Below are positions 10,624 through 20,848 of a stretch of DNA of 64,000 bases, one piece after another; positions within the stretch are counted from its first letter, which is position 1; each line of letters starts with the position of its first letter. The stretch is taken from the NCBI GenBank assembly GCA_028274465.1, contig CM051458.1, forward strand, positions 72,479,766 to 72,543,765, read 5' to 3'. The notes under the pieces were generated by a model. That model saw only the letters and a program-made list of their open reading frames with translations, did no database searches and was not told the origin of the DNA. A program made the translations under genes and the position numbers. This stretch comes from Plantago ovata. Taxonomy: Eukaryota; Streptophyta; Magnoliopsida; Lamiales; Plantaginaceae.

Positions 10624-11574
10624 AAAATGCCTTGTCTCAGATCATGATTGCCTTGCTGAAAAAGCATAGTTATGGCATAAACGAACAAGTCATCTAAACT
10701 TCAAGACGCTGAATAAGCTGTCTAAAAAGGCACTTGTAGTTGGATTACCTAGGGTTACTTTTAAGAAGGATGGTGTTTGCAATGCATGTCAGCAAGGAAA
10801 GCAAACCAAATCTTCTTTCAAGAACAAGGCAGTACCGTCAACTACAAAACCTTTACAACTCTTACACATGGAATTGTTTGAATCTTCTTCAACAAGCTAT
10901 GCTGGTAAGAAGTATGGTCTAGTCGTGGTAGATGACTATTCAAGATTCACTTTGGTAGTATTCATCAAGCACAAATCTGAAACCAAGACTGAAATACCTA
11001 ATTGCTGAATAAGCTTGAAGTCATGAAAAATGACAAGGTAAAAGTCATAAGGACAGACCATGGTACTGAGTTTGTAAACCAGTACATAACTGAATATTGT
11101 ACCTCCAATGGTATTCAACATCAGTTATCCTCAGTAAGGACACCAAAGCAAAATGGTGTTGCTGAACGGAAGAATCGTACCCTGAAAGAAGCCGCAAGAA
11201 CAATGCTTGCTGACACTGAAATAAGTGAGGCTTACTGGGTTGAAGCGATTAATACCGCCTGCTATACTCAGAATAGATGTTTGATTACTAAGGAATACAA
11301 CAAAACTCCTTATGAATTGTTTGTTGGAAGACCTCCTAACATCACTCATCTAAGAGTATTTGGTTGCAAGTGTTTCGTTCTTAACAATGGTAGAGAATAC
11401 CTAAAAACATTTCAACCAAAGCAGACGAAGCGATATTTCTTGGCTACTCCTTGTATAGTAAAGCTTATAGAGTTTACAACAAAAAGGCACAAAAGATTGA
11501 AGAATCTGTGCATGTTGTATTCTACGAAAAGTCACAAGGTGTGCGTGCTGAAGAAGAAATATCAGAATGTATGA
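10624..11574 (+). pseudogene. pol: Integrase region of element B pol, frameshifted
   Basis: The GAG-pre-integrase zinc ligands are visible (LWHKRTSHLN ... CNACQQGKQ, about 10670-10800), followed by the DDE core. The first catalytic aspartate is replaced by glutamate: HMELF at 10865-10879, where the related copy at 63455 has HMDLF. The second aspartate (RTDHGTEF) and the catalytic glutamate (QNGVAERKNRTL) are present. A small indel near 11005 and another near 11430 shift the frame. Integrase would insert the cDNA in the nucleus; this copy looks inactive. Confidence 0.78.
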
Positions 11575-13079
11575 AAAATCTAATCAAACATGAGCAAAGA
11601 ACTGAATCTGATGCTAGGCAAATCAAGTCAATTGAACTAAATGATGATTCTGACAATGACTCTCCTGCCCCGAGTCATGATAAGATAAATATAGTTCACG
11701 ACAAAGAATTTCCAGCAAAAGATGCGGTTGCTCCGGAAGTTGCTGAAATTACGCAATCTCCAGTGCCTGCTGATGAAATACCTCAATCCAGCAATGCTGA
11801 ACAAGCAGTTGCTGACGAACAAATCTCAGCAGAGACACAAATTCCCAGTAGTACTGAACAAGTACATACTGAAGAGTCACATGCTGATGAGCAAACATAT
11901 CCTGATCCAACAAACAGGAAACCTGTTAATAAATGGATTAGAGATCATCCCTCTACGGATATGATTGGCGATATTAATAAACGCCAAGTGACTAGATCCA
12001 AAGCTACTCAAGGACTTGCTGAAGAAGCAACTGTCGTAGAAGTAGAATCTTTATTCTCTTGCTTTGTTTCAGAAATTGAACCTAAAACCATAGAAGAAGC
12101 TTTGAAGCATTCTGAATGGATAAAGGCAATGCAAGAAGAATTGGATCAATTTGAAAGAAACAAAGTCTGGAAACTTGTGCCACTTGCTGAAAATAAGAAA
12201 GCTATTGGTACAAAGTGGGTGTTCAGAAACAAGCTGAGCGAGTCTGGTGAAGTAACAAGAAACAAAGCACGCTTAGTTGCTCAAGGTTACTGTCAGACTG
12301 AAGGATTGGACTATGATGATTCTTATGCTCCAGTTGCAAGATTGGATGCAATTAGGCTTTTCTTGGCCTTTGCTGCTCACAATGACTTCATTGTTTACCA
12401 AATGGATGTTAAAAGTGCATTCTTAAATGGTGAACTTGCTGAAGAAGTCTACCTAGAACAACCCCCTGGCTTTGAACTTCCCTCAGAAACCAAGATGGTA
12501 TATAAACTTCAGAAAGCTGTATATGGTCTAAAGCAAGCACCAAGAGCATGGTATGATACCTTGGCTAAGTTCTTGCTGGAAAATGGTTTCAAGAAAGGTG
12601 AAGTTGACAAAACTTTATTTACCATGAACCATGATGGTAAATTAATCTTAGTTCAAATTTATGTGGATGACATAATTTTTGGATCTAAGGACAAGCAACT
12701 TTGTGATGATTTTGCCAAACTCATGACTAATAAGTTTGAAATGAGTATGATGGGAAAATTGAATTATTTCCTAGGGTTGCAAGTCAAGCAACTCAAAGAT
12801 GGAATATTCATAAATCAAGCAAAGTATGCGAAAGAAATGCTCATAAAGTTTAGGATCAAAGAGGATGAGAAACCTGAAAAGATCCCTATGAGTGTTGGCA
12901 CCAAATTGGGCTATACTAAAGAGGACAAAAGTGTTGAAGAACACAAGTATAGGAAGCTCATTGGTTCCTTGTTGTATCTAACAGCAAGTAGACCTGACAT
13001 TCAGTATGTTGTTTGTGTGTGTGCAAGATTCCAATCTGATCCAAGAGAATCACACTACAAAAAGGCAATTAAATACTGA
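11451..13079 (+). pseudogene. pol: Reverse transcriptase region of element B pol
   Basis: The first 170 codons are an acidic, low-complexity linker between integrase and RT. RT starts near [14 protein letters not shown], typical of copia RVT_2, with motif A in [12 protein letters not shown] and an intact catalytic YVDD ([10 protein letters not shown], about 12658-12690). [10 protein letters not shown] and the thumb follow. A frameshift at about 13075 separates it from RNase H. The RT core itself is unbroken, so the element has not been dead long. Confidence 0.85.
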
Positions 13080-13609
13080 AATATGTTAAAGATACAGTCA
13101 ATGTTGGATTATGGTATCCTAAAGATTCTGGACTTGAATTGGTTGGCTATTCTGATGCTGATCATGGTGGATCAACTCTTGATAGAAAAAGTACCTCTGG
13201 AACTTGTCAGTTTTTGGGTACTAGATTAATATCATGGTTCAGCAAGAAGCAAACGTGTGTCGCCAATTCATCTACTGAGTCTGAATACATTGCAGCTGGT
13301 TGTTGCACAGCTCAAATCCTATGGATTCAGCAACAATTAAGAGATTATGGTATTTCTGCAAAGAAAACACCAATCTTTTGTGATAATACAAGTGCTATTG
13401 CAATTACGCAAAATCCTAAGTTTCACTCTAGGACCAAGCACATTGATATTAGACATCATTTCATTAGAGATCATGTGGAAAAAGGTGATATTGAGGTTGT
13501 GAAAGTAGGTACTGAAGATCAGCTTGTTGACATCTTTACCAAGCCCCTAACGGATAATAGGTTCGCAATACTAAGGTATCACCTTGGATTGATTGAACTA
13601 CCTCAATAA
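13080..13609 (+). pseudogene. pol: RNase H region of element B pol
   Basis: The catalytic acids are visible: D in VGYSDADHGG, E in STESEYIAAG and D in IFCDNTSAI, followed by SRTKHIDIRHHFIRD, the standard copia RNase H ending. It degrades the RNA strand during reverse transcription. It is in a different frame from RT because of an indel near 13075. It ends with TAA after GLIELPQ, the natural end of pol. Confidence 0.85.
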
Positions 13610-13627
13610 AGGATACACTTGGCAGAA

Positions 13628-13990
13628 TGCTGAAACAGGTATTCAGCAAGCCAAAGTATTCCTGTCCAAAAGACCAAGACACTGATTTCTTCTAAGAAAT
13701 GATAAGTCACAACATGATTGCTGAAACAGGCATTCAGCAAGTAATTCCTTCAAAACAGGTATTTGTTAGGAAACTTGACCATTTGCTGAGACAAGCACTC
13801 AGTAAGTGAAAGAGCTTAAGGATTGCTGAGATGGGTACTCAGACAATCAAAAGATACTGAAACAGGTATTCAAGTATCAAAGGAATTTTCTGAGACGGGA
13901 ACTCAGAAAAAGAGCAAAAGCTCATCTCTCAGATTTTACCAAAGGATGTCTCAAGTGCAAAAGAATTTACTGATACGGGAAATCAGAAAT
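13628..13990 (+). repeat. Array of about eight stem-loops with a conserved 7-base loop
   Basis: The spacer after pol contains short hairpins whose loops fit A-Y-R-R-G-H-A. Loops are at 13635-13641 (ACAGGTA), 13726-13732 (ACAGGCA), 13755-13761 (ACAGGTA, weak stem), 13791-13797 (ACAAGCA), 13831-13837 (ATGGGTA), 13862-13868 (ACAGGTA), 13895-13901 (ACGGGAA) and 13975-13981 (ACGGGAA). The loop-closing stems are CTGAA/TTCAG, CTGAG/CTCAG or CTGAT/ATCAG, so the closing pair varies but stays complementary. Outer stem bases also differ between units yet pair (for example GATTG/CAATC at 13821-13848, with a bulged A). The function is unknown. Confidence 0.75.
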
Positions 13991-14373
13991 ATCTTTTAAA
14001 CTTAGAAAATATGAGATATCTAAGTAAGGGGGAACTTTCAGCAAGTATCTAGATTGTTAATTCAAACTCGCTGAAAAGATTCTTGTCTATTTCAGCAAGC
14101 AATCTATCCCTTATTACTCGGTAAAATCAATTTGTGACGTTAAGCTGGCACAGATAAACTCGCAATAATCATGACATGAAATTCAATCGTGGCCATTGAT
14201 TAAAAGGAGTTATTAATCTAACGGCTAACAAAACAAAGAGAGAGAGTGCTCTGACGGTTTTAGTTAGTGGGCCACTACGCATTCAATGCAAAGGCTCCAC
14301 TATCTCCAGTGTTTCTCTGTTTTACCCTTGCTGAGAGCTCAAATCGATTGAGTTTCTCACACACCAGAGACAC
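13991..14373 (+). other. Noncoding spacer ahead of the third ORF
   Basis: There is no coding sense in any frame. It holds a purine-rich run (AAGGGGGAACTT at about 14027) that resembles an internal polypurine tract and leads into the promoter-like stretch ahead of ORF3. Confidence 0.4.
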
Positions 14374-14381
14374 TATATAAA
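14374..14381 (+). promoter_or_regulatory. Putative internal promoter for the third ORF
   Basis: TATATAAA lies about 135 bp upstream of the ORF3 ATG (14515) and is followed by a C/T-rich leader (TTTCCTTTCTCTGC), a layout like a plant core promoter. It would allow ORF3 to be made from its own transcript rather than by splicing of the genomic RNA. This rests on sequence pattern alone. Confidence 0.45.
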
Positions 14382-14514
14382 GAAGGAGTTAGAGAAATGA
14401 CAAAATTCTTTAACTCACATTTCCTTTCTCTGCAATTTCTAGCCTGAAACTACTGTACCTCCGGTCAAAAAGCAAACTATCTCTTTTCGTACAATCTTCT
14501 TGCTATATAAAGAA

Positions 14515-15552
14515 ATGGCTCCCAAGAGACAGTTATCAAAGTCCTCAAAATCGTCAAAGGTTGACAGTGCTGAAACACGCACTGCTCCGGTGACTGCTCC
14601 GGTGACTACTCTGACCCCAGACACAACGAAAGTTGTGTTGAAAAACGACCGAATCACTGTAAAACCTATGCCTCCGTCATATCTTGACACTGCAAAGTGT
14701 GAGATGTTGATGCAATGGGGAGGGTTTGCAAAAGAAAAGTACATTAGGTACTTTTATGAACAAGAACTTGATGACCAAAATGAAGAGGCGCTTGAGTTCA
14801 TCAAGCAGCAAGGCCTCATGAACTTTATCTCTGCTCGCACTAAGCAAGTGAGCATGATTGATACTATGGAATTCTACAACAATGCAGAAATCCAGTCCCT
14901 TACAGACAGTAATGGAGTCACTGAAAAAGTGATCCTTACTTATGTTCAGAACACGCAAATCGTCCTGAAATGGACTGATTTAGCGGAGATTTTTCAGATT
15001 CCAACCACTGGAACTGAAGATGACGTCACTGCTTCTGACGAAGAAATTGAAGCTTTCTACAGTGACGTCAGAAATGCAAAAATGAAGAAAGGCGAGATAG
15101 CTCCCGTGACTTGGACAAAGCACGTTAAGAGAAAGCATCTCTGCCATTCACTTGGTCTAGTAGCTCTGCTACTGATAAAAGTTCTTGACTCCCAAGTTGG
15201 AGGAATTGACCAAGTAGGCCTGAGAAGATGGCCATTGCTGATGCATATCTATGAAAATAAATCGGAACTTAACTGGGCTAAGTACATTTTCAACAGGCTT
15301 GTTGATTGTGTTACTAAGTTTAAGGTAAAGGTAGAAGACAACAAGGTCTCACCTTCCTTTCCAGTTATGTATGGAATCAAGATATGCTATATCCTTGAAC
15401 ATTTCAGGATTCAGCTAAGAAACCCATTGCCAATCAAGAAATCTGTGTGCAATGTGGGAAGATCTTTCTACAAGCAGAATGTACCTAAGATTGCTGGAAA
15501 GAAATCCAAGAAGACAACAACTGCAAATGTTGTCAGCACAAGCCAGCAAGAA
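14515..15552 (+). CDS. Third ORF (env-position protein) of element B, N-terminal part
   Basis: An open frame from ATG 14515 (MAPKRQLSKSSKSSK, basic and serine-rich) to the N gap, at least 345 codons. Residues about 60-270 resemble the 'putative plant transposon protein' domain often seen in the third ORF of SIRE and Athila elements (KEKYIRYFYEQ; LKWTDLAEIFQIP; WAKYIFNRLVD). An earlier in-frame ATG (14500) adds five residues. I see no signal peptide or membrane segment here, so 'env' describes position, not proven function. The continuation is very probably on the minus strand from 38754. Confidence 0.7.
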
Positions 15553-15652
15553 NNNNNNNNNNNNNNNNNNNNNNNNNNNNNNNNNNNNNNNNNNNNNNNN
15601 NNNNNNNNNNNNNNNNNNNNNNNNNNNNNNNNNNNNNNNNNNNNNNNNNNNN
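15553..15652. other. Assembly gap, 100 N
   Basis: A run of exactly 100 N, the usual scaffolding placeholder of unknown true length. Elements on its two sides do not belong together: B third ORF on the left, the 3' end of an inverted family C LTR on the right. Confidence 0.99.
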
Positions 15653-15659
15653 AACATAT

Positions 15660-17731
15660 TTTAAGAAAATATGGTCAGAGTTACCCCAAGGTACGCAGCG
15701 GAATTTAAAAAATTTTTAACATACGTTAATTGATTATGTCCTATGTCGTTATATAAACACGTCCATTAGAAGGGACTAACCTTACTTCCAGCGCTTCCAA
15801 GTCTTCGTCCAATACTCCGGTGTATCTTCTCCTTCGTCGAAGTAGAAGATATCTGCATACTCTGATATCTGCAAGACAATAAGAGTTAGTTTCCAGCTCC
15901 TAGAACCTCACCTTGGTATCCACGGATGAACAGCCATCGGAAGAATGCTAGGATATTCTTTATGTGACCAAGAAGACGGGGCGGCGATTTCCCTCGGTGG
16001 CGGTGTGCGCGCGCGTGAGGCTAAGGGAGGAGGGGAGAGTTTATTTTCTCTAAGAACTGGTAGAAAAACTGTGTCTCAAATCACACGTAAAACACTGTTT
16101 GTGACTGTGTGTAAAACACTCTCTCATAGTTACTATAGTAGTCATAGAAGCCTAAAGCATAAGCAATTAGACTTCGTAAAGGAATAAGAATTTAATTCTT
16201 ATCGCACAAGGGAAACAAATATTCAAGTCTAGATTCATTCCCAATCAAAATTAAAACTCAATAGGAAATCTAACTTATCCCTTGGACTTCTAATAGAGGA
16301 AGGAGTCAAAACTCCTTCCCCTACTCAGCCAAGCGCGCGCGCGCGCCTTTCCTACGGGACGTGGGTCCCACTTTTGGGACCCACATATAATTCTAAGGCA
16401 ATCCAAACTCCAAGTAGATTTGCCCAAGTGCATATGTTAATTCTAAATTAACATATCTTACAATCAACCCTCCATTATATTTCCAAAATATAATCTTTAA
16501 TGTATTACATAAAATACAATTAATTAGCCAATTCAATTAATAATTCCAAATAATTAATTGAGCCACCAATTGTTATAATTAATTCCAAATCAATATAATC
16601 CATCAATCACAATTAATTCCAAATTAATTGCGATTCCATCTTCAAGGATATTTTGATAGGCTGAATCACCACATAGTGTGACCCATAGGGCCTCACGTAT
16701 TAAGCAAGTCCTAGACTAGGCAACATGGAATCCTAGACGGTTCCATTTGCAATATTAATACGCGAGGACGTTTGAGAGGTTTCTCAAAGCTAACCCTTTC
16801 GTTGCGAAGCCTGTTGCGCTCAACGCGGCGATGGTAACGTCCCTTCATCTGACTTGCTCGGATGTATCTAGGATCGATGAAGTGTCTATCCCAATAATAC
16901 ATCCACGGGCGTCTCAGGGAGTTGTTTGGTTAAGATATACTTATGACCATCATAATATATCATTTGCACTGGCCAGTGACTTTACCAACACAACTATGCA
17001 GACTACGAGCAGTGCTCTCCTGTGCTACACTTGAGAGATGAATCCTTCACAGAATCACTTATCACCCCATTTGTATTAGCCATAATCCTGGATCGTGTCT
17101 TAGGTCAACTGCTTATTCAGAGCTGACATCGACGGGTCCACCAAGGATATGGAGCAACAAATGTGATGATAAAGTCCTGTAATGCAAAGGACGAATGGCA
17201 TCACTTCGACAACTCACCGGTTCCCATAGACACGTCGGTGTAGAGTATACATCGATGGGAGTGTCCGGTGGGTACTTCCATTGTTCGATAAAGCTTCTTC
17301 GAACAACTATACGCAGTTATGGGAACGTTCCTTGATTGTCCAACAATTCGTTCCGTGGCCGTGGGATCGGCTCACACTTGCTCCAACAAGTATAACCTCC
17401 ACGCATACTAGTCTTGTCAGGTTCATTAAGACCCCCACATCCGAGATGTACCACGACTAGGGAGAGTTTGGGATAGATGATAACTCACATAGCTCCCACT
17501 AACTGTGTGATCGGTCATCTATCCGAGGGGACATGTTCAGTATCTATACAGACAGCAATATAGATATGACATGCTGCAGCCTGGTGTAATATAAATATGA
17601 AAGCAATAATCAACAATAAAATGAAACAAATATATATTATATTACGTTGACCTGTGTAATAGTACATATATGTCCTCTACAAGGGCACCATGCCCTTAGT
17701 AAGGACTGTCTCTAGGACATATACACTATCA
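15660..17731 (-). repeat. 3' LTR of family C element (contig 2)
   Basis: Reads TGATAGTG from 17731 downward. Its last bases are TTAAA instead of the family's TTACA, a substitution in the terminal dinucleotide that is shared with the copy ending at 46034. The first few hundred bases after the gap (15660-16000) contain many small indels relative to the other copies, as expected at a poorly polished contig end. A CG tract is at about 16335-16346 and the stem-loop array at about 16270-16640. Confidence 0.92.
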
Positions 17732-17745
17732 ATCTCCCACTTGGA

Positions 17746-18150
17746 CTAGAGCCAGTCACCTTTATGCCTAATGCCCATATTAGCATAATGTCTTAAGTGG
17801 GCTTCCACTGATAAGACCTTGGTGAAAGGATCTTCCACGTTGTCCGTGGTTGAGACACGTTCTATACTAACTTCTCCTCTATCTATAATCTCACGTATAA
17901 CGTGATATTTTCTAAGTACATGTTTCTTCTTGTTTGTAGATCTAGGCTCCTTAGCTTCAGCGACGGCGCCCGTATTGTCCCAATAAATCGTTATTGGACT
18001 AGGAGCAGGAACAACCCTCAATTCCTTCAAGAACTCTGAAATCCAGACAGCTTCTTACGATGCTTCTGATTCAGTAATGCACTCGGCTTCTGTGGATGAG
18101 TCAGCAATCGTGGCTTGCTTAGAACTCTTCCAGCAGATAGCTCCTCCGTT
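17746..18150 (-). pseudogene. pol: RNase H end of family C pol
   Basis: The minus frame contains ITIYWDNTGAVAEAKEPRS (a catalytic aspartate) and KKKHVLRKYHVIREII, the copia RNase H C-terminus, ending at GDWL. The polypurine tract (AGTGGGAGA) follows within a few bases of the stop. An in-frame TAA sits before EAVWISEFLKE. The same stop is in the copy at 43609, so it is a real mutation and not a read error. A local indel near 18185-18195 garbles the junction with RT here only. Confidence 0.8.
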
Positions 18151-19262
18151 CAATTTGAATACGTATCCTGTCCGTGACTCAAGTCATCAGGATCTGATTC
18201 AAATCCAGCGTCGACATAACCAGACATCTTTAATTCTATTTCTCCACCAAACACCAAGAACATTTCCTTAGTCCGTCGAAGGTACTTAAGAATATTCTTT
18301 ACAGCAGTCCAGTGAGGTACTCCTGGATTCTGTTGGTGTCGACAAGTGACACTAAGCGCATATGCCACATCGGGCCTTGTGCAATTCATTGCATACATTA
18401 TAGACCCTACTGCCGAAGCATAGGGCACACGACTCATTGCATTTCTTTCTTCATCAGTTTTAGGACCATCCTTAACTGATAAGACAATCCCATGCCTAGC
18501 TGGGAGAAAGCCTCTCTTTGAGTCGTCCATCTTATAACGCTTCAGTATTTTGTCGATGTAGGTGGACTGTGTCATTCCCAACATCCTCTTGGATCTATCT
18601 CTAAAGATCTTGATCCCTAGGATGTAGTTCGCTTCACCGAAGTCCTTCATCGAGAAGGTACTTGATAACCAAACTTTAGTCTCTTCTAGCATAGAGACAT
18701 TGTTTCCCATGATCAAAATTTCATCTACATAAATGATCATGAAAACAACTCCTTTGTCGCTGTGTCTCGCATAGACACAGGGATCTTCCTTGCTTCTGAT
18801 GAAGTCAAACGATTTGACAGCTTCATCAAAGCGGATATTCCAGCTCCTTGACGCTTGCTTTAGCCCATAGATGGATCTTTGTAATTTGCATACAGCAGTC
18901 GGCCTGGTTTTACTAATAAAACCTTCCGGCTGTACCATATAGACCTCTTCCTCAAGGTTGCCATTGAGGAAGGCTGTCTTTACATCCATCTGCCAGATTT
19001 CATAATCACAGTAGGCATCTATCGCAAGTAGAATTCGAATGGACTTCAATTTTGCTACTGGTGAAAAGGTTTCATCGTAATCGATGTCATACCTTTGCGT
19101 GTAGCCTTTTGCCACAAGCCTATCTTTGTGCGTTTGTACCTTGCCATCGGCATCTGTCTTTCGTTTAAAGACCCATTTGCACCCAATTGGTCTAACCCCT
19201 TGGGGCAAGTCTACCAAGTTCCAAACTTGGTTCTGGTACATTGAATCCATTTCTAATTCCAT
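18150..19262 (-). pseudogene. pol: Reverse transcriptase region of family C pol, YVDE active site
   Basis: Copia RVT_2 core: [27 protein letters not shown], motif A in WQMDVKTAFLNG, then YGLKQASRSWN. The catalytic box reads YVDE (IIYVDEILIMG, about 18719-18731) where copia RT has YVDD. The same glutamate is in the copy at 42934-42945, so it is fixed in this insertion. Replacing the second motif C aspartate usually destroys polymerase activity. GEANYILGIKI and the thumb follow normally. Confidence 0.85.
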
Positions 19263-19294
19263 GGCCTCTTGCCATTTGTCTGAGTCAATATCAA

Positions 19295-20848
19295 TTATTG
19301 CCTCTTTGTAGGTCTCGGGATCTTCCGATCTGATAAACCGACATCAAGTTCACTGATGTCTTCTATCATAATGCTTTGCTTCTGAGGTCCTCTAAGGATC
19401 CTCTTCGACCTACGGAGCTCGACTTGTTCTGGTGCTTTTCTTTTCTGGCTTCGTGTAACACGAACATTATCAGTGGGTACTGATGCAGCTGGTCGTTGGG
19501 CGCGACCCTGTTCCCTTGCGGGATGCTGCTCTTGTGCAACTTGTTGCGCAGGTTGGTTGACAACGGGTTCTACAGGTGTGGTTTCAACTGTTGATCTAAT
19601 CACAGGACTCCCACTAACTATGACATGCCTAGCAAGTGTCATATCATCACCCTTGTCTGCTTCGAAAGCTCCCACTGAACTTGAGTCCAAATCAGAAGAT
19701 TTAAAGACCTCATGTTCGCGCGTGTCAAAGTCTTGAATTTCTTCAAGTTCTATCATATCATCTAACCTCTCTTCTTCGAGGTATTCAGCTTCTAAAAACT
19801 TCACGTTTCTAGACACGATCACCTTGTGATCTTCAGCATGATAGAATTCATAGCCTCTCGTCTGACGAGGATAGCCTATGAAATATACTTTGACACCCTT
19901 GGCATCTAACTTATCAGTGAGCATCAGCTTGACTATCGCAGGACAGCCCCAAGGTCTAAGATAGCCTAGTGAAGGCTTCTTTCCCTTCCATAACTCATAA
20001 GGAGTTTTCTCCACGGATTTAGATGGTACACGGTTCAGAATGTAGATTGCAGTTTGTAGTGCATATCCCCACAGATACTTTGGAAGAGTCGAGAATCCAA
20101 TCATTGATCTTACCATGTCTAACAGGGTTCGACTCCTTCTCTCAGACACACCGTTTAACTGTGGTGTTCCAGGAGGAGTCCATTGCGATTGAATTCCATT
20201 TTCCTTCAAGTAATCGATAAATTCTTCACTAAGGTATTCACCTCCTCGATCCGATCAAAGAGTGACTATCCTTAGGTTCAATTCATTCTCGACCTCATTC
20301 CTAAACTCGAATTTCCCAAAGGTCTCGGATTTATTCTTCATAAGAAAGATATATCCATACCTTGAGAAATCGTCAGTAAAGGTAACGAAGTAAGGATAAC
20401 CCCCACGCGCATGGACTTTAAACGGTCCACATACATCGGTATGTATGAGCTCTACGCAGCGAGTGGCACGAACACCTTGTCCAACAAAAGGTTTGTTCGT
20501 CATCTTACCCTTAACACAAGATTCACATGTACCATATGATTCGAAATCAAATGGTTCTAAGTAGTCCAACTTCCTTAGTCTTTGAATCCGTGTTTCATTG
20601 ATATGGCCTAGCCTACAATGCCATAGATAAGATGGATTATTCTTCTTACTTGAAGACGGTTGTTTGTTATGTATTTGAAATAAAGGTAGACTACTTTGCA
20701 AAATATATAAACCATTCACTAAGCGAGCTTTTCCACAATACTGGTCATTTAATGAAAAATAACAAGTATCAGGAAAAACCCAAATTGTCCAACAGTGGAA
20801 TGGAAATAATATTTCTGACAATGGATGGAACAAAATAAACATTATCAA
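19295..20848 (-). pseudogene. pol: GAG-pre-integrase and integrase of family C pol
   Basis: LWHCRLGHINETRI and CESCVKGK give the zinc ligands. ELIHTDVCGPFKV holds the first catalytic aspartate, DRGGEYL the second and [18 protein letters not shown] the glutamate, so the DDE triad is complete. A TGA just before SDRGGEY (about 20255) interrupts it; the same TGA is in the copy at 41409 and looks like CGA to TGA decay. The chromodomain-position tail is rich in acidic and Gln/Pro residues. A one-base difference at about 19320 breaks the frame here but not in the other copy. Confidence 0.85.

Larger units (their letters stand above)
6057..15552 (+). mobile_element. SIRE/Maximus-like copia element B, 5' LTR to third ORF, cut by assembly gap
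   Basis: Order: LTR (6057-7686), Met-tRNA primer site (7689-7700), long gag with a zinc knuckle, protease, integrase, RT, RNase H (to 13609), a 900-bp noncoding spacer, then an extra ORF (14515 on). Copia domain order with a long LTR and a third ORF after pol is the SIRE/Maximus pattern. The five bases before it are TTATT (6052-6056). The element has no 3' end on this side of the N gap. The matching 3' part appears to be the minus-strand block 38754-34892, whose LTR is nearly the same and is flanked by the same TTATT (see findings). Confidence 0.85.

Noticed and set aside
13628..13990. A CRISPR array
   Set aside because: Repeats are hairpins with variable stems and irregular spacing, in a plant retroelement with no cas genes.
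15415..15664. ORFs translating through the N gaps (also 38737-38928)
   Set aside because: They exist only because N codons are read as open.
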